This document shows positions 55,474 through 63,999 of a stretch of 64,000 nucleotides of DNA, piece by piece. Each line of letters opens with the position of its first letter. Within the stretch, counting starts at the first letter, position 1. The position numbers and the translations under genes are program-made. Source of the DNA: Promethearchaeati archaeon (GTDB lineage Archaea; Asgardarchaeota; Heimdallarchaeia; JABLTI01); assembly GCA_013166835.1 (NCBI GenBank), contig JABLTI010000001.1, positions 22,852 to 86,851 on the forward strand, in the 5' to 3' direction. Under the pieces are notes generated by a model, which was given only the letters and a program-made list of their open reading frames with translations, searched no databases and had not been told where the DNA came from.

Positions 55474-55560
55474 TATCGCATCTCAAATGACTTTTGTGAG
55501 TAAATAAGGTAAAGGGGACACTGAATTATAGTGAAGGGATAAATAAAGACTCAACGGAAA

Positions 55561-57630
55561 CTAGGTGCGCTTAACGAAACCAGCTTTTGGTTGGAAGAGC
55601 ATGCCATCTTGACGCATTCGTTCAATGTTTCGCTCTATGAAATCTTTAGTCATACCAAAATCATGAGCTTTTTCAATGATCCTATCAATGGGGACCGCTT
55701 GTCCCTTGTTTTCTAATTCCATCTCAGCGATAAGGTCCATAAGGGTTTCAATCTTACTCCGAGTGGAAGAAGAAGCGCCAACCATAACAACATCAATATC
55801 TAATTTGCCGGTTTCAGGGTCGATACCAACTTGCCGTAAAGATACAGACAAAAGCCTAATAGCTGCTTCAGCATCTTCAATAGAAGCTTCACTACGAAGA
55901 GCCATTCGAGCATGGGATTCAGTAAGACGAATTAATGATTCCAATTGACGAGGAGTAATAGCAATAGGAGAGTCACTAGCTTCCCCTGCTTTTCGCATTT
56001 CAAGATAGAATCCTTCTAAGCGAGTAGCAGCTTCCTCAGAGAGCCGTGGATGAGAATTCAGCTTGGCATAGCTGATATATTTCTTAAGAATCTCCTTATC
56101 AATAGGAGTTTCTTTTTCAGTTACACCTGAAGAATGTAAACGCAAAATGTGTTGGGCTTTAACTTTATCAATATCCGCTTCCGGTTCATCACGAACAATC
56201 CAAATTAAATCAAATCGAGAGAGAATAGTAACTGGGAGATTAATGTTTTCTGCAGCACTACGAGAAGCAATATAACGACCGAATTTAGGATTGGCAGCAG
56301 CAATAATAGAACAACGAGCATTCAAAGTAGCAACGATACCAGCCTTGGCAACAGACACAGTTCTTTGCTCCATGGCTTCATGAATACTACTTCGATCTTC
56401 AGTACGCATTTTGTCGAGCTCATCAATACAACAAACTCCTCTATCAGAAAGAACTAATGCTCCTGCTTCTAATGTGAATTCCCCGGTATCCTGATCTCTT
56501 AGAACTGCTACAGTTAATCCTGCTGCAGAAGTTCCCCTGCCTGAAGTGTAGAGAGCTCTTGGAGCTATTGTTGCCACATACCGAAGAATTTGACTTTTTG
56601 CAGTTCCTGGATCGCCAATGAGGAGCATATTGCTTTCCCCCCTAATTTTAAGACCATCAGGTAATTCTTTTGGTATCCCTCCAAATAGGAGGAGGGCGAT
56701 TGATTCTTTGATATCTCTGTTACCATAAATTGATGGAGCCAGTGAATCCACTATTTTTGTGTGAATCCAAGGGTCCTTAGCCAATTCTAGAATTGCTTGT
56801 TCATCTTCCTCACTAATCTCTAATGCTTCTCGATCTTGCTCTTCAGGAATAACAAAGTTAGCGTTCATATTTATATGGAAAGTAGCTAGTTTTCCTGGAG
56901 TTTTCTTTGAAAAATCAGGTATAGATTGTAAAACTCCTATAACAGAAATTCTATCTCCAGGTCTCACTCTGTCCACCATGTCGTGTTTAAGTAACACTGA
57001 AACTGATCGAGGCATTTGTCCTGGGGGGAGGTTCTCAGGACGTTCTTGAATTGTTACTTTTTGCCAATCAACAAATTTTGATTCTTCTGTGAGTAATTTA
57101 AAGGGACCAGCTCGACCACACCCTGGATTTTGACAATGGTGTGGAGGGTTGTATCGTCCTTCTTCTTGTGGTAAAATCATAATTTCTTGGCAATTCTGGC
57201 ATTGGAAGAATCCTTCAATTAATAATGGTTTCACAACTGTTGCTCGAGTTGTTATTCCATATAACATTACTAGTTTGCCCACATCATCTGCTCGAATACC
57301 TCGAAGTGGTATTATATCTGTTTCAGACATATTAAAGAAACGAATGAAGAACTCTCGAGTTGTGAACGCATAATCAGAATCCTCGATTTCGACGACTTCT
57401 GTTACAGCTCGATTTCCTGCTTCCAAGAATTCCCTGGGTTCATCTATGGTTCTTCGAGCTAATTCAGGATTGAATTTAATAACATCTGTAAAATCAACTT
57501 TAAGGGAAATTTCATCTTCAACAGTCATTTGTTGAATTTGCTCACGGTAAATATAATTACCATCTTCATCTCGAAACTCACGGATAAATTCATTAAATGC
57601 TGCTACTGGATCAGTAGTATCTGAGACCAA
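55561..57630 (-). CDS. mcm: Replicative helicase MCM
   Basis: Hexameric replicative helicase that unwinds DNA 3'-5' with GINS and GAN. The N-terminal domain has a zinc finger with CQNC and CQNPGC near residues 140-170; the AAA+ domain has Walker A GDPGTAKSQ near residue 340, Walker B CIDELDKM and the arginine finger SRFDLIW; the C-terminus is a winged helix. Length 689 is normal. TTG at 57630 is forced: the frame upstream meets a TAA after a few codons with no other start, and GGGGT lies ten bases before. It follows gins23 by 107 bases. Confidence 0.97.
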   Translation of the reverse strand: MVSDTTDPVAAFNEFIREFRDEDGNYIYREQIQQMTVEDEISLKVDFTDVIKFNPELARRTIDEPREFLEAGNRAVTEVVEIEDSDYAFTTREFFIRFFNMSETDIIPLRGIRADDVGKLVMLYGITTRATVVKPLLIEGFFQCQNCQEIMILPQEEGRYNPPHHCQNPGCGRAGPFKLLTEESKFVDWQKVTIQERPENLPPGQMPRSVSVLLKHDMVDRVRPGDRISVIGVLQSIPDFSKKTPGKLATFHINMNANFVIPEEQDREALEISEEDEQAILELAKDPWIHTKIVDSLAPSIYGNRDIKESIALLLFGGIPKELPDGLKIRGESNMLLIGDPGTAKSQILRYVATIAPRALYTSGRGTSAAGLTVAVLRDQDTGEFTLEAGALVLSDRGVCCIDELDKMRTEDRSSIHEAMEQRTVSVAKAGIVATLNARCSIIAAANPKFGRYIASRSAAENINLPVTILSRFDLIWIVRDEPEADIDKVKAQHILRLHSSGVTEKETPIDKEILKKYISYAKLNSHPRLSEEAATRLEGFYLEMRKAGEASDSPIAITPRQLESLIRLTESHARMALRSEASIEDAEAAIRLLSVSLRQVGIDPETGKLDIDVVMVGASSSTRSKIETLMDLIAEMELENKGQAVPIDRIIEKAHDFGMTKDFIERNIERMRQDGMLFQPKAGFVKRT

Positions 57631-57737
57631 TTCAATTCTACCCCATTAATACTATTCATTTTATTTTTTAATTCTTTTTCACACTTATTTTTTGCTTATA
57701 GAACCATCATTTAGCTACAACAATACAACAAAGGAGG

Positions 57738-58301
57738 TTAGAAGCAAGGATTATTCTTGCTGCAGTCAAGTAGGGAGGATTCCCACTGCTGAAGTTGATC
57801 TTTTAGGGTTTTGAACAACCAGAGCTCTTCTGGAGTTAAGTGTTTAATAAATGGTGAAGGATCTCCGACTTTCTGAGATAATTTTATAATCTTGAATCGA
57901 CGTTTTGAGATGATATCTTTTAGTAAAGCTTCCATTCGTTCTCTTTCACGGAGTGCGTATGAATCAGTTTTCTTAGCTACTTCTTCAATCTGTAAGGAAA
58001 CTACTGGATAGAAATCAGGATCAAGTTCTATTGGTGTTTGGCTCTTAGATTCATCCCAGAGAATGGTTTGCATATATGGAATATCGAAAGATTTCATATT
58101 CTTTATTTCAACTGCTTTTTGTTCAGCTAAAATACGAGCAACCCAAAGAGGAACCTCAAATTCGGAACCCTTGATTAATTTGATTTTTCTATCACCAATC
58201 TGAACCTCGGGATTATCGATTAAGCATTTGATTTGTACGGGTTTCTCCTCAAAATCAAAGACAATTCGTTGTAATTCAAGATCTGGGTCGAATTCACTCA
58301 C
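57738..58301 (-). CDS. gins23: GINS complex subunit, Gins23 type
   Basis: GINS joins MCM and the GINS-associated nuclease in the archaeal CMG-like helicase. The protein (187 residues) begins with a beta-rich B domain (GSEFEVPLWVARILAEQKAVEI near residues 45-66) followed by the helical A domain, the order of Gins23/Psf2-Psf3; Gins51 has the reverse. The GTG at 58301 is the only possible start, as the codon before it is TGA, and AGGTGA lies seven bases upstream. The C-terminus ends LLDCSKNNPCF. mcm follows directly, as in many archaea. Confidence 0.85.
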   Translation of the reverse strand: MSEFDPDLELQRIVFDFEEKPVQIKCLIDNPEVQIGDRKIKLIKGSEFEVPLWVARILAEQKAVEIKNMKSFDIPYMQTILWDESKSQTPIELDPDFYPVVSLQIEEVAKKTDSYALRERERMEALLKDIISKRRFKIIKLSQKVGDPSPFIKHLTPEELWLFKTLKDQLQQWESSLLDCSKNNPCF

Positions 58302-58603
58302 TCATTATTCACCTACTTATTCTTTCCGGATTACGTACTGATTCCTTGGTTCGATGCTCTTTCCGCCCTAATTTAATCTTTGCTTTAGCATCAAAATCAG
58401 CTGGTGCCCAAAAAGTTCAATCTTACTTCTACTTAATATTCTTTTTCCATATCGAATTTGTTGCATGTTACAGTTCCATATTCAAGTTCTAAATGGTTGG
58501 TATGATATATATAATATAAACACCAAGCTAGGGGAGTTTGACGAAAGTATTCGTAGTTTGAGGAGGAAGAGGAAAAAAAAGAAAGAGGTGGAGAAAAACT
58601 GAG
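58302..58603. other. 302-base spacer between orc1 and gins23
   Basis: Holds TATATATAATATAA at 58506-58519, usable on either strand, a small hairpin ACGAA/TTCGT at 58541-58554, and the pyrimidine tract listed separately. On the plus strand the TATA would give a transcript antisense to the end of orc1. On the minus strand it would give gins23 a leader of about 180 bases. No convincing protein gene; two tiny TTG frames (7 and 14 codons) follow GGGGAG and AGTTTGAGGAGG but are probably chance. Confidence 0.4.
58561..58598 (-). terminator. Pyrimidine-rich terminator after orc1
   Basis: On the minus strand, just after the orc1 stop, about 38 bases are almost entirely C and T with a run of eight T. 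Archaeal RNA polymerase terminates at such T-rich tracts, so the orc1 transcript probably ends here. Confidence 0.5.
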
Positions 58604-59839
58604 TCAGTTCTTCTCGAGTAAATGGTCTGCAGTGAAATCTGAAACTTTCTTGATGTGAAAGTCTTCTACGAGAATGTTACGAACTTCGCGCGGGGAAACG
58701 GATAAGGAAACCTTGGTGGTTCGACCGTATCGTCCCATGCTTACGACTTTCGTATTCACAATACCAAGCATCGAAAGCTCATTGAGGAGAGAATTAGCTC
58801 TTCTCGGAGTAATTGGTTCAAGAGCAGTGCTTTTGCAAAGCTCTTGGTAGACTTTGTACAAGTCTCCTGTAGTAATAACTTTCAGTTCGCTTTTCTCTAA
58901 AACATAAACTGACCACAAAACGATTTTGGTTTGAACAGGAAGAGATACCAAAGCTTCCTGAACGGTATTTCGTTCGATTTGTTTCGTTGCTTTTCGCACA
59001 TGAACTTCAGATACCCTCTCTTCACTACTTCTCTCGGCTAGTTCAGCAGCAACTCGCAATAAATCTAATGCTCTGCGTGCATCGCCCCACTCTTGGGCTG
59101 CTAATGCAGCGCATAGACTCACTACGCCATCCCCTAAAACTCCGTCATTAAAACCTTCTACAGCTCGTTCGCCTAGAATATCCTCTAGCTGTGCTGCATT
59201 GTATGGTCTAAAGACTAATTCTTCTTCAGAAAGACTTGATCTTACACGTGGATCAAGGGTTTCTTTGAAGGATAAATCGTTTGTAATACATACAAGCGAT
59301 ACCTGAGCTTTCTTGAGATCAGTGTTAATTCTTGTTAGCTGATAGAGAACGTTATCACCGCTCTTATGATGTAGTTTATCCAATTCGTCAAAAATTACTA
59401 TTAAAAGCTGTTTCTTTGAATCAAGCTTTGCTTTGAACCGTTTGAAAACTTCATCAGTTGGTAATCCTGTAAATGGTACAGATTCTCCAACAACCTCACA
59501 TAATCTTGCTAGCACCCGATAATCAGTGTCCACTTCTACGCAGTTTAAAATTGATAATATTACATTTTTTCCAATTTCTGCTGCCCTTTGACGTAAATAT
59601 TTAGTTACGTATTTTGAAACAATTGTTTTCCCTGTTCCTGTTTTCCCATACAAGAACATATTACTTGGACGATTGTTTCTCAAAGCGCTCCCTAAAGCCT
59701 TTCCTAAAAATTGGATTTCATAATCTCTGTGTGGTAATTTGTCTGGTATGTGACTTGGTCTTAGTACTTCGTGATTCTTAAAGATACTTGGACTCGTTAT
59801 GAACCTATCAAATATGGCATCCAAAGGGTGATCTGTCAT
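58604..59839 (-). CDS. cdc6: Origin recognition protein Orc1/Cdc6
   Basis: Initiator ATPase that binds origin repeats and helps load MCM. AAA+ motifs: Walker A GKTGTGKT near residue 66, Walker B VIFDELDKL near 152, sensor 1 CITND and sensor 2 GDARRALDLL; the C-terminal winged helix (about residues 310-400) contacts DNA. Length 411 is typical. ATG at 59839, with AGGAGAT at 59853-59859. Its upstream region carries the TAGTGG repeats listed below. A single orc1 copy is visible in this window; archaea often have more. Confidence 0.96.
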   Translation of the reverse strand: MTDHPLDAIFDRFITSPSIFKNHEVLRPSHIPDKLPHRDYEIQFLGKALGSALRNNRPSNMFLYGKTGTGKTIVSKYVTKYLRQRAAEIGKNVILSILNCVEVDTDYRVLARLCEVVGESVPFTGLPTDEVFKRFKAKLDSKKQLLIVIFDELDKLHHKSGDNVLYQLTRINTDLKKAQVSLVCITNDLSFKETLDPRVRSSLSEEELVFRPYNAAQLEDILGERAVEGFNDGVLGDGVVSLCAALAAQEWGDARRALDLLRVAAELAERSSEERVSEVHVRKATKQIERNTVQEALVSLPVQTKIVLWSVYVLEKSELKVITTGDLYKVYQELCKSTALEPITPRRANSLLNELSMLGIVNTKVVSMGRYGRTTKVSLSVSPREVRNILVEDFHIKKVSDFTADHLLEKN

Positions 59840-59903
59840 TTGTTTTCTTGTTATCTCCTATTGATTTGTTATAACTCATTCGTGTGTTTACTAAGGTGTT
59901 TAA

Positions 59904-59912
59904 TTATATAAT
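59904..59912 (-). promoter_or_regulatory. orc1 TATA box candidate
   Basis: A TTATATAAT-type element reads on both strands about 65-73 bases upstream of the orc1 ATG. The inverted TAGTGG repeats lie directly upstream of it, where Orc1 binding would block or assist transcription factor B, hinting at autoregulation. Confidence 0.45.
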
Positions 59913-59920
59913 TCGTTAAA

Positions 59921-60018
59921 TAGTGGAAAGACCACTACTTCTAGTGGAACTTTTGTAAGCTTTTTAAGAAACTTATCATATATAAAATTTCCTAACCTCT
60001 TTTTCTAGTGGAACTTTT
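59921..60018. promoter_or_regulatory. Predicted replication origin repeats (ORB-like)
   Basis: Four copies of the core TAGTGG occur in 98 bases. TTCTAGTGGAACTTTT is repeated exactly at 59939-59954 and 60003-60018. A third forward copy, TAGTGGAAAG, is at 59921-59930, and an inverted copy, CCACTA, at 59932-59937 makes a 6-bp inverted repeat with it. The AGTGGAA core matches the archaeal mini origin recognition box (CAGTGGAAAC type) known from Pyrococcus, Sulfolobus and haloarchaea. AT-rich stretches lie between and beside the repeats, as needed for duplex opening. Position next to orc1 is usual for archaeal origins. Repeats seen; origin function inferred. Confidence 0.7.
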
Positions 60019-60055
60019 TTTAAAGATAAAAAGAGGAATTGATTAATCAGAAAAA

Positions 60056-60424
60056 TTATTGTTTTTCTTGACAAATATTACAGTAAATCTCGAGTAAAGA
60101 AACCCAGGTAGTGATGTAATATTTCGAAAGAGTTGTTTGGGTGTGATCCCGAATAAGTATCTCATTTTTCTTTTTCTTGATGTCTTGATAGGATATTTTC
60201 GCTTGATCATTATCAAGACCATTCAATAGCTGGAAAATTAAGGAACTTGGTTCTTCTCGTTCAAGAGCTCGTTTCCAGCCTTCCCAAACTAGCTGTTGAT
60301 AATTGTTTTGAAACTCGCCATTTAATCGTGAACGAATTGTTGATAAAGCTCCCTTCTTATTGCCTTCTGAGAGATTTTCTGCTAATATTCTAATGCTTGA
60401 ATCACCTGATATTTTTGCTGTCAC
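60056..60424 (-). CDS. Unknown protein, 122 residues
   Basis: A soluble, mainly helical protein upstream of the origin repeats. The N-terminal half includes GNKKGALSTIRSRLNGEFQNN; the middle has LVWEGWKRALEREEPSSLIF; the C-terminus ends YCNICQEKQ, a single C-x-x-C that could join another Cys-containing protein or metal. No family recognised. GTG at 60424 is preceded by AGGAGA at about 60433-60438. Being beside the origin and orc1 it might act in replication, but this is a guess. Confidence 0.55.
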   Translation of the reverse strand: MTAKISGDSSIRILAENLSEGNKKGALSTIRSRLNGEFQNNYQQLVWEGWKRALEREEPSSLIFQLLNGLDNDQAKISYQDIKKKKNEILIRDHTQTTLSKYYITTWVSLLEIYCNICQEKQ

Positions 60425-60610
60425 AGTGCTGTTCTCCTGGGAAATATGAAATATCTTCTTTATCTCCAGAGTTTAATTATCAGAACCTAATAAAAAGTCA
60501 TTCGCTCATCCTTAATATCATATGCAGAACATCTTGGTATTAGGCAGTATTTTAGTATAAAACCTCTATATCTTTCTTGAAGCCCATGGTGGTTTATTTG
60601 GTCGACTACA

Positions 60611-60850
60611 ATGACTGTTTCAGAATGTGAAGAACTACTAAATCGAAAGAAAGAGCAAAAAAAGATTGAGAACGGGATCCTAAAAGCGATAGCTGACTTA
60701 ACCGATGAATATGATTGGCCCGAAGGCGCGGATGCCTCCGAGATGCAATTAATTATTACTCAACTTGCTCGCAGTGCTGCTCATTTGCGTGAAAGTAATG
60801 CTGCAGATGATAAGAAGTATGTTCCTGTTAAAAAATCTACAACTAAATAA
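60611..60850 (+). CDS. Unknown small protein, 79 residues
   Basis: A soluble, charged helical protein beginning MTVSECEELLNRKKEQKK and with DEYDWPEGADASEMQLIITQL in the middle; the C-terminus is Lys-rich. ATG at 60611, no strong ribosome binding site; a GTATAAAAC box about 60 bases upstream (60555-60563) would make it near-leaderless or short-leadered. No family recognised. Confidence 0.6.
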   Translation: MTVSECEELLNRKKEQKKIENGILKAIADLTDEYDWPEGADASEMQLIITQLARSAAHLRESNAADDKKYVPVKKSTTK

Positions 60851-60926
60851 AAGTCGGAGAATTATATTAGAACCCTTACCTCCTGGGCTTCTCACTTTCT
60901 TTTCCCATTATATGGTAGAACAAAGT

Positions 60927-60936
60927 TTTTTATAAG
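60927..60936 (+). promoter_or_regulatory. TATA box upstream of S8e
   Basis: TTTTTATAAG is a good TATA element about 175 bases before the S8e ATG. Initiation near 60960 gives an unusually long leader containing two small hairpins (CTCA/TGAG around 60985-60996 and AGATG/CATCT at 61003-61018). Confidence 0.45.
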
Positions 60937-61110
60937 AAACGCTTTCTACGTTACACGTTGAGATTTACCTCACACTTTAAACTGCTCAACCTTGAGTGAA
61001 TTAGATGGGTATACATCTGAATTACTCTCTAGGATTAATAGTAAAGGTTTTAAAGTCAGCCAAAGAGCGAGAAGATATAGAAAATTCAAACATTAGTGGT
61101 TGTTGAAATA

Positions 61111-61860
61111 ATGGCACGTTGGCAGGGATTAAGCCGAAGAACAAAATCGGGTGCAAGACTAAAGAGGCACCACGAGAAAAGAAAAGCTGAACTAGGTAGG
61201 CCAGAAGCTCAAACAATAATAGGTGAACCAAGGGTCAAGCAAATTAGAACCCGTGGTGGAAATCACAAGTATAGAGCTCATCGTTTAGATTATTGTAATT
61301 TATCAGATCCGAATACCAGAAAAGCAGAAAAAGTACGCATTCTTGATGTCGAATCAAATCCTGCAAATAAAGAATACACCCGAAGAAAAGTAATGACTAA
61401 AGGTGCTTTAATCAGGACAGAAAAAGGATATGCAATTATTACCAATCGTCCTGGACAAGAAGGATTTATCGCTGCAGTACCAACTCAAATTGATGTTGAT
61501 GCTACTCAACAAAGAACCATTTCTGCAAAGAAGAAGAAACGACAAACCTTACAAAGAAAGAAAATTGGTAGTGCTTCAGGTACCCAAAAGAAACCAACCA
61601 CTAAGAAACCTGTAGCCAAACCAGCGGCTCCAAAACCAAAAGCAGCTCCTGCTAAAAAACCAGCAGCACCTAAACCTAAGGCTGATGCAGCTGATGAGGT
61701 TCCAACTGTTACTGTTGATAAGGAAATTGTTGTCGCTTACAAAGGCAGAAACTACAAATTTGACAAGAAAATCTCTATGAAGGATTTGAAGGAAAAGAAA
61801 GCTCCTAAAATTGTCAAAGATAGAGTAGCAGAAGCACGAGAATTCAAAAGTTGGTCTTAA
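61111..61860 (+). CDS. rps8e: Ribosomal protein S8e with C-terminal extension
   Basis: Small-subunit ribosomal protein of the archaeal/eukaryotic type. The conserved N-terminus MARWQGLSRRTKSGARLKRHHEKRK fixes the start at ATG 61111, although the frame is open to 61096. The S8e body is residues about 1-130. Beyond it is an Ala/Pro/Lys-rich linker (about 160-205), then about 45 residues of a separate domain (TVTVDKEIVVAYKGRNYKF, then a Lys/Glu-rich helix). Ordinary archaeal S8e has about 125 residues, so this one is double length. The frame is continuous and codon use is normal, so it looks like a genuine extension. Confidence 0.93.
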   Translation: MARWQGLSRRTKSGARLKRHHEKRKAELGRPEAQTIIGEPRVKQIRTRGGNHKYRAHRLDYCNLSDPNTRKAEKVRILDVESNPANKEYTRRKVMTKGALIRTEKGYAIITNRPGQEGFIAAVPTQIDVDATQQRTISAKKKKRQTLQRKKIGSASGTQKKPTTKKPVAKPAAPKPKAAPAKKPAAPKPKADAADEVPTVTVDKEIVVAYKGRNYKFDKKISMKDLKEKKAPKIVKDRVAEAREFKSWS

Positions 61861-61904
61861 ACTAACCCATTTCATTTTTGAAAGGATACAATTCCTTTCA
61901 TTCT

Positions 61905-62936
61905 TTAATATTCATTTTCTAAATCGACTACATTGAGGAAGTTAGTTTCTTCTCGAGTAAAACGACTGATATTCTCAATAACTTCATTCCAACGTCGAAG
62001 ATCACTCATAGGAGATGCTCCTCGATGAGGACTCAGAATCACATTATCAAGTTCAAAAAATGGAAACTTGGTTGGGAATTTTCTCCCTGAGGAATCAGCT
62101 TCCGGTCGGTAATCATACCAAACATCTATTGCTGCCCCAGCAATTGTTTTGTTTTTCAAAGCTTGGTAGAAACTCTCTTCCTCTATAACTTCACCTCGAG
62201 CAACAGTAACTAATAATCCCTCAGAACCTAGTAATTCCAATTCTTTCTTACTAATTAATCCCTTAGTTTTTGTCGTCAAGGGGACAGCCACGATTAAGGT
62301 ATCAATTGTCTCGAGAAACTTGGGTAATTCAGCATCAGAATATTTGGTGATGGGTGTGGGATAGGATTCTGTTCTTTTTCTTTTCCAATCTTTTTTCAAA
62401 ATGTGAAAGTTAACATCAAATCCTGCTAGGAATTTGTGCACCTTTGTATTAATGGCTCCATAACCGAGTAAACCGATTTCTCTATCACGTAAAGGAGTAG
62501 ATTTCGCATCAGCATCTCCTTTTCGCCACTGTCCTTCCTGCATCCACGTGTGATGAGGGATAATTTTGTTAGTAAGAGAAAGTAGTAAAGCAACAACATG
62601 CTGTGCTGTAAAATATGTATTTCCGTGCCCGTTCACAAGAGTAATATCACGGTCTCGAGTAATTTTGCTGAAAAGCTCAGTAAGATGCTGAACACCAACT
62701 CCTGGATTAATGAAAAGCCTTAGTTTTTGCGCTTCATTTAGAAATTCTTCAGTAGGACGCCAACCAATAACAATATTGGCTTTTGGTGCATATTCCATGA
62801 AAGTTTCAGGTTCAGTATTCTCTGGAAAAATAAGCTTAACTTGTGGATACTTTTCAAGTCCTTTTACTAAGTAATCCCTTAACTCTTGACGTACATCGAA
62901 AATGCACAAGACGGTAACATCTTTACTTTCAGTCAT
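61905..62936 (-). CDS. D-isomer-specific 2-hydroxyacid dehydrogenase
   Basis: NAD-dependent enzyme of the 2-hydroxyacid dehydrogenase family, 343 residues. The nucleotide loop GLLGYGAINTKVHKFLAGF is near residue 157, the catalytic Arg in TVARGEVIE, the Glu region in AAIDVWYDY and the catalytic His in ILSPHRGAS near residue 308. NINPGVGVQHLTEL-type residues appear near 90. Substrate (glyoxylate, phosphoglycerate, other) is not readable; the length is short of a serA-type enzyme with an ACT domain. ATG at 62936. Confidence 0.87.
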   Translation of the reverse strand: MTESKDVTVLCIFDVRQELRDYLVKGLEKYPQVKLIFPENTEPETFMEYAPKANIVIGWRPTEEFLNEAQKLRLFINPGVGVQHLTELFSKITRDRDITLVNGHGNTYFTAQHVVALLLSLTNKIIPHHTWMQEGQWRKGDADAKSTPLRDREIGLLGYGAINTKVHKFLAGFDVNFHILKKDWKRKRTESYPTPITKYSDAELPKFLETIDTLIVAVPLTTKTKGLISKKELELLGSEGLLVTVARGEVIEEESFYQALKNKTIAGAAIDVWYDYRPEADSSGRKFPTKFPFFELDNVILSPHRGASPMSDLRRWNEVIENISRFTREETNFLNVVDLENEY

Positions 62937-63024
62937 TACTAGTCAATTCTATCCATTTTATCTATACATAAAAATCTTCGGTAGCAGAGAAAAATAAAGA
63001 GAAAACGGTGTAAAATCACCGTTC

Positions 63025-63999
63025 TTACTTATCATTATTTGACTTGGTAACTACAAGACCATCTCTATTTATCTTACCATCTACTAATTCTATTGCTCTT
63101 ATTCCATCTTGAATAAGATTTATGTCATGCGTTGCTATCAAGAAAGTAATTCCAGTTTTTCTATGGAGCTCATATATTTGATTCATCGCTTGCCCTGCTA
63201 ATTCCGAATCTAAGTTCGCTGTAGGTTCATCGAGAATTACTATGGGTGGAAAATCATTATTTGCAATCGCTAGAGATGCTCTCTGCAATTCCCCACCAGA
63301 TATTTCCAATGGGAAGGACTCCATTCGATGAAGGATATCGAATCTCTTTAACTGCTCAGTTACTTTATCATCCAATGTTCGAGCTCTGAATCGTTTACCA
63401 GAAAATATATCTTTCAAGTAAAAATTCTCATCAACAGTAAGAAATGGATGCAAATTACCTTGTTGTGAAACTAAGCCCATCTGATTTCTTCTAAAATCTG
63501 CTTTTTCTGAATCAGTGAGATTGCTAAAGAATTCTTTAATAATCTTAATTTCACCATCAGTTGAACTTTCTAATCCAGTAATCAGTTTTACTAGTGTTGT
63601 TTTCCCTGAACCAGAAGGTCCAAGAATAAAGACAATTTCTCCTTTTTTCACTATGAAATTAATGTCTGATAATGCTTGAACATCTGTTCCATTACTTGTA
63701 TAAATTTTAGAAACATCTTGTAACTGAACGACAATTTCCTTTCTTGTGAAATATTTCTTAGGTAGTGGATCCATAGTCAATATTTTTCGACGTTCTTTAA
63801 TCTCTTCTAAAACAATTTTTTCTGGGATAACACCCATCGGATGTGTTAACTTTACTTCCCCATCTTCTGATAATTCGAAAACAATGTCTTTATCAATTTT
63901 CAATGATTTGAGGACAAGATCTGGAACACGAATACTACTTGAAGAATCAAGTTGACTCTTAAATTTGAGAGGAAATGAGGTTTTGCCACTATAAGCTAG
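63025..63999 (-). CDS. ABC transporter ATPase, 5' end outside window
   Basis: ATP-binding subunit of an ABC exporter of the LolD/MacB type. Motifs: Walker A GPSGSGKTT, Q-loop GLVSQQGNL, signature ISGGELQRA, Walker B VILDEPTANLD and H-loop IATHD. The frame stays open to the right edge: before the TTG at 63903 it continues with a further 32 codons without a stop, so the gene is truncated at its 5' end. The region ahead of the ATPase domain (about 80 residues visible) has no recognisable domain and could be a fused module. The permease partner is not seen. Confidence 0.88.
   Translation of the reverse strand, partial: LAYSGKTSFPLKFKSQLDSSSSIRVPDLVLKSLKIDKDIVFELSEDGEVKLTHPMGVIPEKIVLEEIKERRKILTMDPLPKKYFTRKEIVVQLQDVSKIYTSNGTDVQALSDINFIVKKGEIVFILGPSGSGKTTLVKLITGLESSTDGEIKIIKEFFSNLTDSEKADFRRNQMGLVSQQGNLHPFLTVDENFYLKDIFSGKRFRARTLDDKVTEQLKRFDILHRMESFPLEISGGELQRASLAIANNDFPPIVILDEPTANLDSELAGQAMNQIYELHRKTGITFLIATHDINLIQDGIRAIELVDGKINRDGLVVTKSNNDK

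Noticed and set aside
58558..58602. Short TTG frame in the polypurine tract
   Set aside because: Low-complexity, and the tract is better explained as the orc1 terminator on the other strand.
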